This document shows positions 55,146 through 63,739 of a stretch of 64,000 nt of DNA, piece after piece. Origin of the DNA: Acetobacteraceae bacterium H6797 (lineage in GTDB: Bacteria > Pseudomonadota > Alphaproteobacteria > Acetobacterales > Acetobacteraceae); assembly GCA_015223225.1 (NCBI GenBank), contig JADFCQ010000001.1, positions 372,001-436,000 on the forward strand. The letters run 5' to 3'. The number at the start of each line of letters is the position of its first letter. Position 1 is the stretch's first letter. Under the pieces are notes generated by a model, which saw nothing but the letters and a program-made list of their open reading frames with translations, searched no databases and was not told where the DNA came from. The translations under genes were made by a program, and so were the position numbers.

Positions 55146-56642
55146 ATGACCGAGCTTTGCGACCTGAGCGCCGTCGAACTGCGCCGCCTGATCGGTGCCA
55201 AGCAGATTTCGCCCGTCGAGCTGCTGGAAAGCTGCCTGTCCCGCATCGAGCACGTGAACCCCGCCGTGAATGCCATGGTGGCGCTGGACGAGACGCGCGC
55301 CCGCGCCGCCGCGAAGGAGGCCGAGGCCAAGGTGATGCGCGGCGAGGTGCTGGGCGCGCTGCACGGCCTGCCCGTCGGCATCAAGGATCTCGAGGAGACC
55401 GAGGGCCTGCGCACCACCTATGGCAGCCCGCTCTTCAAGGACAATGTCCCCACGGCCGATTGCGCCATGGTGGCGCGGCTGAAGGCCGCCGGCGCCATCG
55501 TCGTCGGCAAGACCAACACGCCGGAATTCGGCGCGGGCGCCAATACGCGCAACACGGTCTATGGCGCGACGGGCAACCCCTTCGACACGACGAAATCCGC
55601 CGCCGGCTCCTCGGGCGGTTCGGGCGTGGCGCTGGCGACCGGCATGGTCCCCATCGCCTCGGGCTCGGATACGGGCGGCTCGCTGCGCAACCCGGCGGCC
55701 TTCAACGGCATCGTCGGCTTCCGCCCCTCCCCCGGCATCGTGCCGAGCGAGAAGCGCGGCCTCGGCTGGTCCAACCTGCCGGTGCTCGGCCCCATGGCGC
55801 GCAATGTCGCCGATACGGCGCTGATGTTCTCCGTCATGGCCGATGACGATGCGCGGGACCCGCTGGCCTATACGCTGCACGGCAAGCCCGGCCGCGGCGT
55901 GCCCGGCTGGTATTTCCCGCAGGCGCCGCTCGATCTCGGCACGCTCCGCGTCGCGGCCACGCCCGATCTCGGCTTCACGCCGACTGAGAAGCACATCCGC
56001 CGCGTCTTCGCCTCGCGCGTCGCGGCCCTGAAGCCGCTCTTCGGCACCCTGGCCGAGACGACGCCGGATTGCACGGGCGCCGACGAGGCCTTCGAGATCC
56101 TGCGCGCGGCGAACTTCTTGGCCGGGCACCTCAAGAAGGTGCAGGAAACGCCCGAGATGGTCGGGCCGAACGTGGTCGAGAACGTCAAGGAAGGCCTGGG
56201 CTATTCGCTGGCCGATTACGCCCGCGCCGGCACGCTCCAGACGGCCATGTATCGCCGCTGGCAGAATTTCTTCCATGACTATGACGTGCTGATCACCCCG
56301 GGCATCACCCTCTCGCCCCGCCCCTGGCGCGAGCTTTACCCGGCCGAGATCGACGGCCAGCCGACGCGCACCTATTTCCACTGGCTCTCGCTGGCCTATG
56401 CGCCGACCCTGGTGGGCCACCCCGCCCTCTGCCTGCCCCTCGGCCTCGACGAGAAGGGCATGCCCTTCGGCATTCAGATCGTCGGCCCGCGTGGCGGCGA
56501 TGCGCTGGTGCTGCAGGTGGCGGCGGCCATCGAAGCGGCCGTCGCGAAGAACCCCGTCCTGAAGCGGCCGGTGCCGGATATCGCGGCGCTCAAGGTGGCG
56601 CAGCCCATCGCCGATATGGACGAGTTCAAGAGCTGGGGCTGA
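55146..56642 (+). CDS. Amidase signature family protein
   Basis: A 498-residue amidase starting at ATG 55146 behind GGGAG. The catalytic Ser-cisSer-Lys triad is Lys80 (GIKDLEETEG), Ser155 (AAGSSGGSG) and Ser179 (SDTGGSLR). It hydrolyses a carboxamide; the substrate is unknown. It is downstream of ggt, and its last 17 bases overlap the end of the convergent AraC gene. Confidence 0.9.
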   Translation: MTELCDLSAVELRRLIGAKQISPVELLESCLSRIEHVNPAVNAMVALDETRARAAAKEAEAKVMRGEVLGALHGLPVGIKDLEETEGLRTTYGSPLFKDNVPTADCAMVARLKAAGAIVVGKTNTPEFGAGANTRNTVYGATGNPFDTTKSAAGSSGGSGVALATGMVPIASGSDTGGSLRNPAAFNGIVGFRPSPGIVPSEKRGLGWSNLPVLGPMARNVADTALMFSVMADDDARDPLAYTLHGKPGRGVPGWYFPQAPLDLGTLRVAATPDLGFTPTEKHIRRVFASRVAALKPLFGTLAETTPDCTGADEAFEILRAANFLAGHLKKVQETPEMVGPNVVENVKEGLGYSLADYARAGTLQTAMYRRWQNFFHDYDVLITPGITLSPRPWRELYPAEIDGQPTRTYFHWLSLAYAPTLVGHPALCLPLGLDEKGMPFGIQIVGPRGGDALVLQVAAAIEAAVAKNPVLKRPVPDIAALKVAQPIADMDEFKSWG

Positions 56643-57537
56643 GCAGCCCCTTGCCCTCGCCGCGCCCATAGTGGCGCGGCGAACAGCCCATCACCCGCTT
56701 GAAGGCGGTGCTGAAGGCGCTTTCCGACTCATAGCCGAGCGATAGCGCCACTTGGGCCACCGGCTCCGCCGTGAGACGGTCGCTCGCCAGGGCCATCCGC
56801 CAGCGCGTCAGGTAGTCGATGGGCGAGGTGCCCACAACCGCCTTGAACCGCAGCGCGAAAACCGAGCGCGACATGCCGGCGAGGCCTGCGAGTTCCGCCA
56901 GCGTCCAGCGCCTTGCCGGTTCGGCATGGATGGCGCCCATCGCCTGGCCCATCCGCCGATCGGCCAGCGCCGAGAGCCAGCCTTCCGCCGCCCCCGCCGC
57001 CACATGCTGCCGCAACCCGTCGAGCAGGATCATATGCGCCAGGTGTTGCAGCAGCAGGAAGCTGCCCGGCTGGGGCGAGCGCAGCTCCTGCATCATCCGC
57101 TCCACCGCCCAGCGCAGCGCGCCTTCCTTGAGATGCACGATGGGCGGCAGCGCGCCCAGCAGGATGCCTGCGTGATGCCCTTCCAGGGCGAAGCGGCTGC
57201 TGAGCAGGAAGCAGCCCCCGCCGCCCTGATGCGTCACGATGCCGCCCCGCCGGGCGACGGAGAAGACGGCGGAGGCCTTCACCCCCGGTACCGCGAGGTC
57301 GTTCGCCAGGGTGAAGGGCAGGCCGCGGGGCAGTAGAAAGCCATCGCCCGGCCCGAGCCGCACCACGCCGGGCACGCCCTCGACCGTGAGCAGGCAATGG
57401 CCCGAGACCAGCGCGCCGCATTTGATCGTCCCCGCTTGGTCAGGGAAGTCGATGCGCCAATCCCCGCCCACGTCGAACCCGGCCGACATGGAATTGCGTG
57501 GCTTCAGCAGGGAGAGGACGTCGGAGAGCGGATCCAT
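56626..57537 (-). CDS. AraC family transcriptional regulator (cupin_6 type)
   Basis: A 303-residue regulator. The N-terminal cupin-like sensor domain has GDWRIDFPDQAGTIKCGALV, and the two C-terminal helix-turn-helix motifs include WTLAELAGLAGMSRSVFALRFK and QVALSLGYESESAFSTAFKR. It is divergent from the SDR gene, which it probably controls, as is common for this subclass. Confidence 0.9.
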   Translation of the reverse strand: MDPLSDVLSLLKPRNSMSAGFDVGGDWRIDFPDQAGTIKCGALVSGHCLLTVEGVPGVVRLGPGDGFLLPRGLPFTLANDLAVPGVKASAVFSVARRGGIVTHQGGGGCFLLSSRFALEGHHAGILLGALPPIVHLKEGALRWAVERMMQELRSPQPGSFLLLQHLAHMILLDGLRQHVAAGAAEGWLSALADRRMGQAMGAIHAEPARRWTLAELAGLAGMSRSVFALRFKAVVGTSPIDYLTRWRMALASDRLTAEPVAQVALSLGYESESAFSTAFKRVMGCSPRHYGRGEGKGLLSPSS

Positions 57538-57636
57538 GATTCAGGACGATCGCGAAGATATTGCGGAAGCCGGAGCATGGATCGTCCCAGACCCGTTGTC
57601 TAGCTTCCGGGCCATTCAAGCCAGTGAGGAAGACGA

Positions 57637-58512
57637 ATGCGTATCTTCGTGACGGGCGCCACCGGCTTCGTCGGCTCGGCTGTGGTGCGGGAGCTTCTCA
57701 GCGCGGGCCATGAGGTGCTGGGCCTGGTGCGCAACCCCACCGCCGCGCTTCCGGTCGGCGCCGAGCCTCTCCCCGGCAATGTCGAGGATCATGACAGCCT
57801 GCGCCGCGGCGTCGAGGCGGCCGATGCCGTGATCCACACCGCCTTCAACCACGACTTTTCCAAATATCTCGAGAATTGCGAGAATGACCGCCGCGCCATC
57901 GCCGCCATGGGCGAGGTGCTGGGCCACCGTCCCATGGTGGTCACCTCCGGCATCGGCATCCTTCCCGCCGGACGGCTCCTGGAGGAGCGGGCCGTGCCGG
58001 TCCTGGGCGGCCATGCCCGCGCGGCTTCCGAAGAGGCGGCGGCGGCGCTGATGGCGGCGGGCCGGCGGGTCTCGATCATGCGCCTGCCGCCCTCGGTGCA
58101 TGGCGCGGGCGATCACGGCTTCGTCCCCGTGCTCATCGGTATCGCCCGGCAGAAAGGGCTCTCGGGCTGCCCGGGCGAGGGGCGGAACCGCTGGCCGGCA
58201 GTGCATCGCGATGATGCCGCCCGGCTCTATCGCCTCGCCGTGGAGAAGGGCGAAGGAGGTGAGCGCTATCATGCCGTCGCCGAGGAAGGCGTGCCCTTCC
58301 GCGAGATCGCGGCGGTGATCGCCCGCCGCCTGGGCCTGCCGCTGGGCGAACTCGCCCCCGAGGCGGCCGAGGCGCATTTCGGCTGGTTCGCGCGTTTCGC
58401 GGGATTGGACGTGCCCGCCTCCAGCGCCTGGACGCGCGGGGCGCTGGGCTGGGAGCCGCGCGGGCCGGGGCTCATCGAGGATATCGACCAGCCCGGCTAT
58501 TTCGCGGTTTAG
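57637..58512 (+). CDS. NAD-dependent epimerase/SDR family protein
   Basis: A 291-residue extended-type SDR with the dinucleotide motif TGATGFVGSAVV near the start. It has VIHTAFNH and a VTSGIG strand at the Ser-Tyr-Lys region; the Tyr-x3-Lys is not obvious, so the class is atypical. It is divergent from the AraC gene across 99 bases. A short hairpin follows the stop. Confidence 0.85.
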   Translation: MRIFVTGATGFVGSAVVRELLSAGHEVLGLVRNPTAALPVGAEPLPGNVEDHDSLRRGVEAADAVIHTAFNHDFSKYLENCENDRRAIAAMGEVLGHRPMVVTSGIGILPAGRLLEERAVPVLGGHARAASEEAAAALMAAGRRVSIMRLPPSVHGAGDHGFVPVLIGIARQKGLSGCPGEGRNRWPAVHRDDAARLYRLAVEKGEGGERYHAVAEEGVPFREIAAVIARRLGLPLGELAPEAAEAHFGWFARFAGLDVPASSAWTRGALGWEPRGPGLIEDIDQPGYFAV

Positions 58513-58519
58513 GGCGGCT

Positions 58520-58546
58520 GGCTGGCGAGGAAAAGCACCGCCAGCC
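58520..58546. terminator. Hairpin between convergent SDR and phosphatase genes
   Basis: GGCTGGCG pairs with CGCCAGCC around an 11-base A-rich loop in the 50-base gap. No T-run is present. Confidence 0.4.
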
Positions 58547-58562
58547 CGGCCCGGAGGCAGAC

Positions 58563-59150
58563 CTAGTCGTGCAGGTCGAGCGGCGTCAGCGACCAGGCGC
58601 TGCCGCCACCCTGCGGCGGCGTGGTCCAGAGCGGCAGCGCATTGGGGGTGCGGACATTCGCCGGCAGGTTCGCCGCCTGCCGGAAAGAGCGCCAAAGCGC
58701 GCCATGGGCCACGATGAGCACCGGGCCCTTCTTCGCCGTCGCGCGGTTGATCGCGGCGACCGCGCGGGCGCGCAGCCCGGCGAAGGTCTCGGCCCCTTCG
58801 GGCGTGAACTTCCCCTCGATCCATTCATCGTACCAGCCGCCCATGGGCTGGCCTTCCTCGACGCCGAAGGAAACCTCGCGCAGGTCCTCGTCCAGTTCCA
58901 CCGGCAGGCCGAGGGCGGCGGCGGCGATTTCCGCCGTCACCTTCGCGCGGCCGAGCGGGGAGGCCACCACGGTCGCGATCGGGGCCGTCAGCGTCTGCGT
59001 CTTCAGCGCGCGGGCGGCGCGCTCGGCCTGGGCGAGGCCCACCGAATTCAGCGGAATGTCCACATTGCCCTGGCTGAGGCCCTGGGCGTTCCAGTCCGTC
59101 TCGCCATGGCGCAGGAACCAGAAGGGAATGGGATTGGGGATATCGCTCAA
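58563..59150 (-). CDS. Histidine phosphatase family protein
   Basis: A 195-residue phosphatase with the phospho-histidine motif FLRHGETDWN and the second His in VAHGALWR. The acid region VSFGVEEGQPMGGW is present. Members act on phosphoglycerate, sugar phosphates or alpha-ribazole phosphate. The substrate is not clear here. Confidence 0.87.
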   Translation of the reverse strand: MSDIPNPIPFWFLRHGETDWNAQGLSQGNVDIPLNSVGLAQAERAARALKTQTLTAPIATVVASPLGRAKVTAEIAAAALGLPVELDEDLREVSFGVEEGQPMGGWYDEWIEGKFTPEGAETFAGLRARAVAAINRATAKKGPVLIVAHGALWRSFRQAANLPANVRTPNALPLWTTPPQGGGSAWSLTPLDLHD

Positions 59151-59204
59151 GAACCGTCGCTCCTTCGGGGTGGCCGCTTGCAGTCATCCCCCGAAATGCG
59201 CGGC

Positions 59205-59240
59205 GGCGAAAGGGTCGGCGCGGTGAATTCCGCGCCGACC
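59205..59240 (-). terminator. Terminator after the GST gene
   Basis: On the minus strand GGTCGGCGCGG pairs perfectly with CCGCGCCGACC around AATTCA, then CTTTCG. It lies 13 bases past the GST stop. Confidence 0.55.
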
Positions 59241-59253
59241 GCGCCGTGGCCGG

Positions 59254-59880
59254 TCAGGCCGCCAGCTTCTCCTGCGCCAGCATCCGCTGCACGGCTGGGC
59301 GGGCCAGCATGGCATCGAGATGCCGGGCGAGCTTCGGCGGCAGGGTCATGCCGCTGCGGCGGGTGGCCCAATAGGTCACGAAGAACAGCGCCGCATCGGC
59401 CACCGAATAGCCCGTCTCCAGGAACCAGGGCTTCTCGCCCCATTGCGCGTCGAGGATCTCGAAGGCCTTGGTGGCAAATTCCTTGGCCTGGGCGATCACG
59501 CGCGGCTGGTCAGCCTCATTGGCCGCGAAATTCCCGGCGCGATACTGGCGGGTGAAGCCCATGGGATGCACGCTGCCGCAGATGTAATCCACCGCCTCGG
59601 CACAGCGGGCGCTTTCCACCAGGCCCGTCGGCCAGAGCTTCGCCTCGGGGTGGCTCATGGCGAGATATTGGGCGATGGCGGGCCATTGCGTCAGCACCTT
59701 CCCCGCGCCGATATCCAGCGCCGGCACCTTGGCCTTGGGGTTGATGGCCAGATAGGCGGGCTGGTTCTGCTCGTTCTCGCGCGTGTTCACCAGCGCGAGC
59801 TCATAGGGCTTGCCGATCTCTTCGAGGATGATGTGGATGCCGAGCGCGCAGGAGCCGGGCGAGTAATAAAGCTTGGTCAT
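59254..59880 (-). CDS. Glutathione S-transferase family protein
   Basis: A 208-residue protein starting at ATG 59880. The beta-class N-terminus is KLYYSPGSCALGIHIILEE, with the glutathione-binding KVPALDIG turn, and a helical C-terminal domain with LARHLDAMLARPAVQRML. It probably conjugates or reduces electrophiles. The 184 bases upstream, up to the Ldh gene, hold divergent promoters. Confidence 0.9.
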   Translation of the reverse strand: MTKLYYSPGSCALGIHIILEEIGKPYELALVNTRENEQNQPAYLAINPKAKVPALDIGAGKVLTQWPAIAQYLAMSHPEAKLWPTGLVESARCAEAVDYICGSVHPMGFTRQYRAGNFAANEADQPRVIAQAKEFATKAFEILDAQWGEKPWFLETGYSVADAALFFVTYWATRRSGMTLPPKLARHLDAMLARPAVQRMLAQEKLAA

Positions 59881-60064
59881 CACGATCCCTTCGGTGCGTT
59901 CTCTGGCCCCCAGTCTCCGGGACCACTTCGCCTGAGGTTCCGCCAAGAAGGGCGTGGCGCCAAGGCCCCCGCGCCGGAAAAGCGCCCGCGGTGCCAGGGC
60001 GGAGGAGTGGGCGAAGCCCGCAGGCTGGCGTAAGCCGGAAGGCGAGGAAACGAAGGTCCAAGCG

Positions 60065-61150
60065 ATGCAGCATGTTCCCGCCCCCGTCATCCGCGCCCAG
60101 ATCGAGAGCATTCTCCGCGCCTGGGGCATGACGCCCGAACTCGTCGAGATCACCGCCGAAGTCATGGTCGAGACCGACCTCGCCGGCGTCGACAGCCACG
60201 GCCTCTCAATGCTGATGCTCTATGAGGAGCAGATGCGCAAAGGCCAGCTCAACCTCCAGGCCAAGCCGCAGGTGGTGCGCGACATGCCCGCCATGGCGCT
60301 GATCGACGGCCAGGCGGGGCTCGGCCACCCCGTCGCCGCCATGGCGGTGGATGTGGCGGTGAAGAAGGCGAAGGAGGCGGGCATCGGCGCCGTCGGCGTC
60401 TTCAACAGCCACCATTTCGGCGCCGCCGGCTGGTATGCCCAGCGCGCGGCCAATGCGGGCTGCCTCGGCCTGGTCTTCTCCACCGCCCGCTCCATCGTGA
60501 TGCTGCCGACGCGCGGGGCGGAGCCGGTGCTCGGCACCAATCCCATCGCCTTCGCCGCCCCCGCCCGCAAGGAGCCCGGCCTGCTGGTGGATATGGCGAC
60601 CACGACCGTCGCGGTGAACAAGGTCAAGGTCTACGAGCTGAACGAGAAGCCCGTGCCCACCGGCTGGGTCTTCGACGGCAAGGGCCAGCCGGTGACCGAC
60701 TCGACCAAGGCCATGGATTACCTGCAGCGCGAGCCCCAGGGCGGCCTGACACCGCTCGGCGGCACGGGCGTCATGGGCAGCCACAAGGGCTATGGCCTGG
60801 GGCTGATGGTGCAGGTGCTGGCGGGGGCGCTGGTCGGCGGCTCCTTCTCGCCGCTGCGCAACCGGACGCAGAAGCCCGGCGAGGGCGACAATATCGGCCA
60901 TTTCGTCATCGCCATCGACCCGGCGGCCTTCGGCGATACCGAGACCTTCCTCGAGACCATGGACGCCACGCTCGGCGTCTGCCGCGCCATTCCCGCCGCC
61001 GATCCGGCCCTGCCGGTGCTGGTGCCGGGCGATCCGGAGAGGGCGAGCCGGGTGGAGCGGCTGGAGAAGGGCATTCCCGTGCCGCCCCTCCTCGCGGCGA
61101 AAATCGAGGCCATATCCGGCAGGGCTGGGGTGCCCTATCTCTTCGGCTGA
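60065..61150 (+). CDS. Ldh family oxidoreductase (malate/L-lactate dehydrogenase type)
   Basis: A 361-residue enzyme from ATG 60065. Family signs are DLAGVDSHGLSML, VGVFNSHHFGAAGWYA with the active His, and MDYLQREPQGGLTPLGG. It reduces 2-oxoacids or oxidises 2-hydroxyacids with NAD(P); members include malate, ureidoglycolate and sulfolactate dehydrogenases. The substrate is unknown. Confidence 0.88.
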   Translation: MQHVPAPVIRAQIESILRAWGMTPELVEITAEVMVETDLAGVDSHGLSMLMLYEEQMRKGQLNLQAKPQVVRDMPAMALIDGQAGLGHPVAAMAVDVAVKKAKEAGIGAVGVFNSHHFGAAGWYAQRAANAGCLGLVFSTARSIVMLPTRGAEPVLGTNPIAFAAPARKEPGLLVDMATTTVAVNKVKVYELNEKPVPTGWVFDGKGQPVTDSTKAMDYLQREPQGGLTPLGGTGVMGSHKGYGLGLMVQVLAGALVGGSFSPLRNRTQKPGEGDNIGHFVIAIDPAAFGDTETFLETMDATLGVCRAIPAADPALPVLVPGDPERASRVERLEKGIPVPPLLAAKIEAISGRAGVPYLFG

Positions 61151-61207
61151 GGCCGTTGCCGGGCACCCTGGCGGGGCGTAGGTTTCGCCCGCGCAGGAGG
61201 ACATGCC

Positions 61208-62413
61208 ATGCAGTTCGATGTCGTGATCGTCGGCGGCGGCCCGGTGGGCCTCGCCATGGCCAGCACGCTCTCAGGAGCGGGCCTTTCGATCGCCGTCGTG
61301 GAACGGGCGGCGCAGGCCGAACTGGCCACGCCCGCCTTCGATGGGCGCGAGATCGCCATGACGCATCTCTCGCATGAGATCATGGAGCGGATCGGCGCCT
61401 GGGGCCTGATCCCGGAGGGCGATATCTCCCCGCTCCGCGAGGCGCGGGTGCTCAACGGCGGCTCGCCCTTCGCCATGCGCTTCGACCCCTCGGGCCGCGG
61501 CAAGGAGGTGCTGGGCCATCTCGCGCCGAACCACCTCATCCGCCGCTCGCTCTACGAGACGGCCAATGCCTGCGCCGATGTCTCGATCTTCGCCGGCGTC
61601 GCCGTTACGGAAGTCCGCCGCGAGGAAGCCGGCGCCGAGGTGGAACTCGCCGATGGCCAGGTGCTCGACGCGAAGCTCGTGATCGCGGCCGATACCCGCT
61701 TCTCCGCCATCCGCCGCGCCCAGGGCATCGGCGCCGAGATGCGGGATTTCGGCAAGACCATGATGGTCTGCCGCATCGCGCTCGAGAAGCCGCATGACCA
61801 TGTGGCGACCGAGTGGTTCGGCTATGGCCAGACCTTCGCCCTCCTCCCGCTGAACGACCTGCCCGACGGCCGGCACCAGGCCTCGGCCGTGGTGACGCTG
61901 ACGCCCGATGCCATGGCGCGGCTGATGGCGCTGGATGACGAGGCGCTGGGCGCCGAACTCACCCGCCGCTACGAACGCCGCCTGGGCCGCATGACGGTGA
62001 TCGGCAGCCGCCATTGCTATCCGCTGGTTGCGACCTATGCGAACCGCTTCCAGGCCCGCCGCCTCGCGCTGATCGGCGATGCGGCCGTGGGCATGCATCC
62101 CGTCACCGCGCATGGCTTCAATTTCGGCCTACGAGGTGCCGCCGATCTCGCCCGCCGGATCAAGGAACAGGCGCAGCACGGCAAGGATATCGCCGACCCC
62201 GCCATGCTCGCCGCCTGGGAGGCGAGCCATCGCCGCGCCACCTGGGTGCTCTACCAGGCGACCAATGTGACGGCGAAGCTCTTCACCGACGATCGCCCGC
62301 CCGCACGGCTCCTGCGCGATCTGGGCCTGCGCCTGGGCGGGCTGCTGCCGCCCGTGCGCAAGACGGTGCTCGCGCATCTGATGGAATCCCGCCGCCCCGC
62401 CGCGGCGCGATGA
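61208..62413 (+). CDS. ubiM: FAD-dependent ubiquinone hydroxylase, UbiM-like
   Basis: A 401-residue flavoprotein of the UbiH/UbiF/COQ6 group. The FAD motif is VIVGGGPVGLAMAS, the DG motif is in AADTRFSAIRRA, and the second FAD motif is GDAAVGMHPVTAHGFNFGLRG. The DGREIAMTHLS segment and the GMHPVTAHGFN form suggest UbiM, the alternative 5-demethoxyubiquinol hydroxylase. The next gene starts at an overlapping ATGA. Confidence 0.8.
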   Translation: MQFDVVIVGGGPVGLAMASTLSGAGLSIAVVERAAQAELATPAFDGREIAMTHLSHEIMERIGAWGLIPEGDISPLREARVLNGGSPFAMRFDPSGRGKEVLGHLAPNHLIRRSLYETANACADVSIFAGVAVTEVRREEAGAEVELADGQVLDAKLVIAADTRFSAIRRAQGIGAEMRDFGKTMMVCRIALEKPHDHVATEWFGYGQTFALLPLNDLPDGRHQASAVVTLTPDAMARLMALDDEALGAELTRRYERRLGRMTVIGSRHCYPLVATYANRFQARRLALIGDAAVGMHPVTAHGFNFGLRGAADLARRIKEQAQHGKDIADPAMLAAWEASHRRATWVLYQATNVTAKLFTDDRPPARLLRDLGLRLGGLLPPVRKTVLAHLMESRRPAAAR

Positions 62414-63303
62414 TCAAGATCGGCGTCGATCTCGGCGGCACCAAGACCGAGGTCGTGGCGCTGGATGAGGCGGGGCAGGTTCTGCTCCGCCGCCGGGCGC
62501 CCACCCCCTATACCGATTACGGGGCGATCATCGAGACCATCGGCACCCTGGTGGAGGGCGTCGAGGCGGAACTGAGCCGCAAGGGCACGGTGGGTGTCGG
62601 CATTCCCGGCAGCCTCTCGCCCGCGACCGGCCTGGTGCGGAACGCCAATAGCCAGGTGCTGAACGGCCATCCGCTGGACAAGGACATCGCCGCCCGCCTG
62701 GGCCGCGCCGTGCGCCTGACCAATGATGCCAATTGCCTCGCCATGAGCGAGGCGGCCGATGGCGCGGCCGCCGGGCATGGCACCGTCTTCGCCGTGATCA
62801 TCGGCACCGGGACGGGCGCGGGCGTGGTGGTGAACGGCCGCATTCTCGACGGCTTCAACCGCGTGGGCGGTGAATTCGGCCATAACCCCCTGCCCTGGAT
62901 GACGGCCGAGGAATATCCCGGCCCCCTCTGCTGGTGCGGGCTGCACGGCTGCCAGGAACTGTTCCTCTCCGGCCCCGCCCTCGCCGCCGATTGGAAGGGC
63001 AAGGGCCACCGGCATTGCGACGGCATCGTCGAAGCGGCCGCCTCCGGCGACGCCACGGCCCAGAGTGCCCTGGACCGCTATGCCGATCGCCTCGCCCGCG
63101 CTCTTGCCGGGGTCGTGAACTTGATCGACCCGGATGTGATCGTGCTGGGCGGCGGGCTCTCCAATCTGCCGCTTTATGACCGCGTACCACGGCTCATCGG
63201 CCGCCATGTTTTCGGCGATGTCTGCCGCACGCCCGTCGTTCAGGCCAAACACGGCGATTCCAGCGGCGTTTTCGGCGCCGCGCGCTTGTGGGACGGCGAG
63301 TAA
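62410..63303 (+). CDS. ROK family sugar kinase (fructokinase-like)
   Basis: A 297-residue kinase from ATG 62410. It has the phosphate motif IGVDLGGTKTEVVAL, TNDANCLAMSEA with the catalytic Asp, GTGTGAGVVVNG, and the zinc motif CWCGLHGCQE. Closest in pattern to fructokinase/Mak and N-acetylglucosamine kinases. It overlaps the ubiM stop by 4 bases. The metabolic link is not apparent. Confidence 0.88.
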   Translation: MIKIGVDLGGTKTEVVALDEAGQVLLRRRAPTPYTDYGAIIETIGTLVEGVEAELSRKGTVGVGIPGSLSPATGLVRNANSQVLNGHPLDKDIAARLGRAVRLTNDANCLAMSEAADGAAAGHGTVFAVIIGTGTGAGVVVNGRILDGFNRVGGEFGHNPLPWMTAEEYPGPLCWCGLHGCQELFLSGPALAADWKGKGHRHCDGIVEAAASGDATAQSALDRYADRLARALAGVVNLIDPDVIVLGGGLSNLPLYDRVPRLIGRHVFGDVCRTPVVQAKHGDSSGVFGAARLWDGE

Positions 63304-63412
63304 CCACACGTCCCACCGTCGAGAAGCTTTGCACCGCCTCAATGGATCGCGAGTGGATCGGTCCCACCGCCTCCCGGACAATACCGCCTCGCAATAACGA
63401 GGAGGAATATCC

Positions 63413-63733
63413 ATGCTTCTCTATGAGGATACGCCCAGCGACACCCCAAGCGATTCCGTCTGGGCCGCCGAGGGTTACTGGGGCAATCAGGTGGCCGGCG
63501 CTATTCCCGACCCTGTCGATAGCCCCGAGCAGGACGCTTTCAACGCCGCCTTCACCGGATACTTCTACCAGCAGGCCTATGATGTGGGCGGCGGCTCGCC
63601 CGGCAATAGCTTGGGCGGCCTAGGCCTCGCCGTCTGGGCCGGTACCAATGTGGGCGAGAGCAGCGGCAGCAGCGGCGGCACCGTGACGGTGGGCCCGGTC
63701 GAGACCGTCTACGTGGAAACCAACCAGGAATAA
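63413..63733 (+). CDS. Hypothetical acidic, Tyr/Gly-rich small protein
   Basis: A 106-residue protein with no family I recognise. An ACGAGGAGG site 7 bases before ATG supports translation. The sequence is acidic, with SDTPSDSVWAAEGYWG, a Tyr/Gly-rich middle (GYFYQQAYDVGGGSPGN), a Gly/Ser run (GESSGSSGGTVTVG) and the end VETVYVETNQE. There is no signal peptide or membrane helix. The 109 bases before it hold no clear structure. Confidence 0.65.
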   Translation: MLLYEDTPSDTPSDSVWAAEGYWGNQVAGAIPDPVDSPEQDAFNAAFTGYFYQQAYDVGGGSPGNSLGGLGLAVWAGTNVGESSGSSGGTVTVGPVETVYVETNQE

Positions 63734-63739
63734 CCGGCC

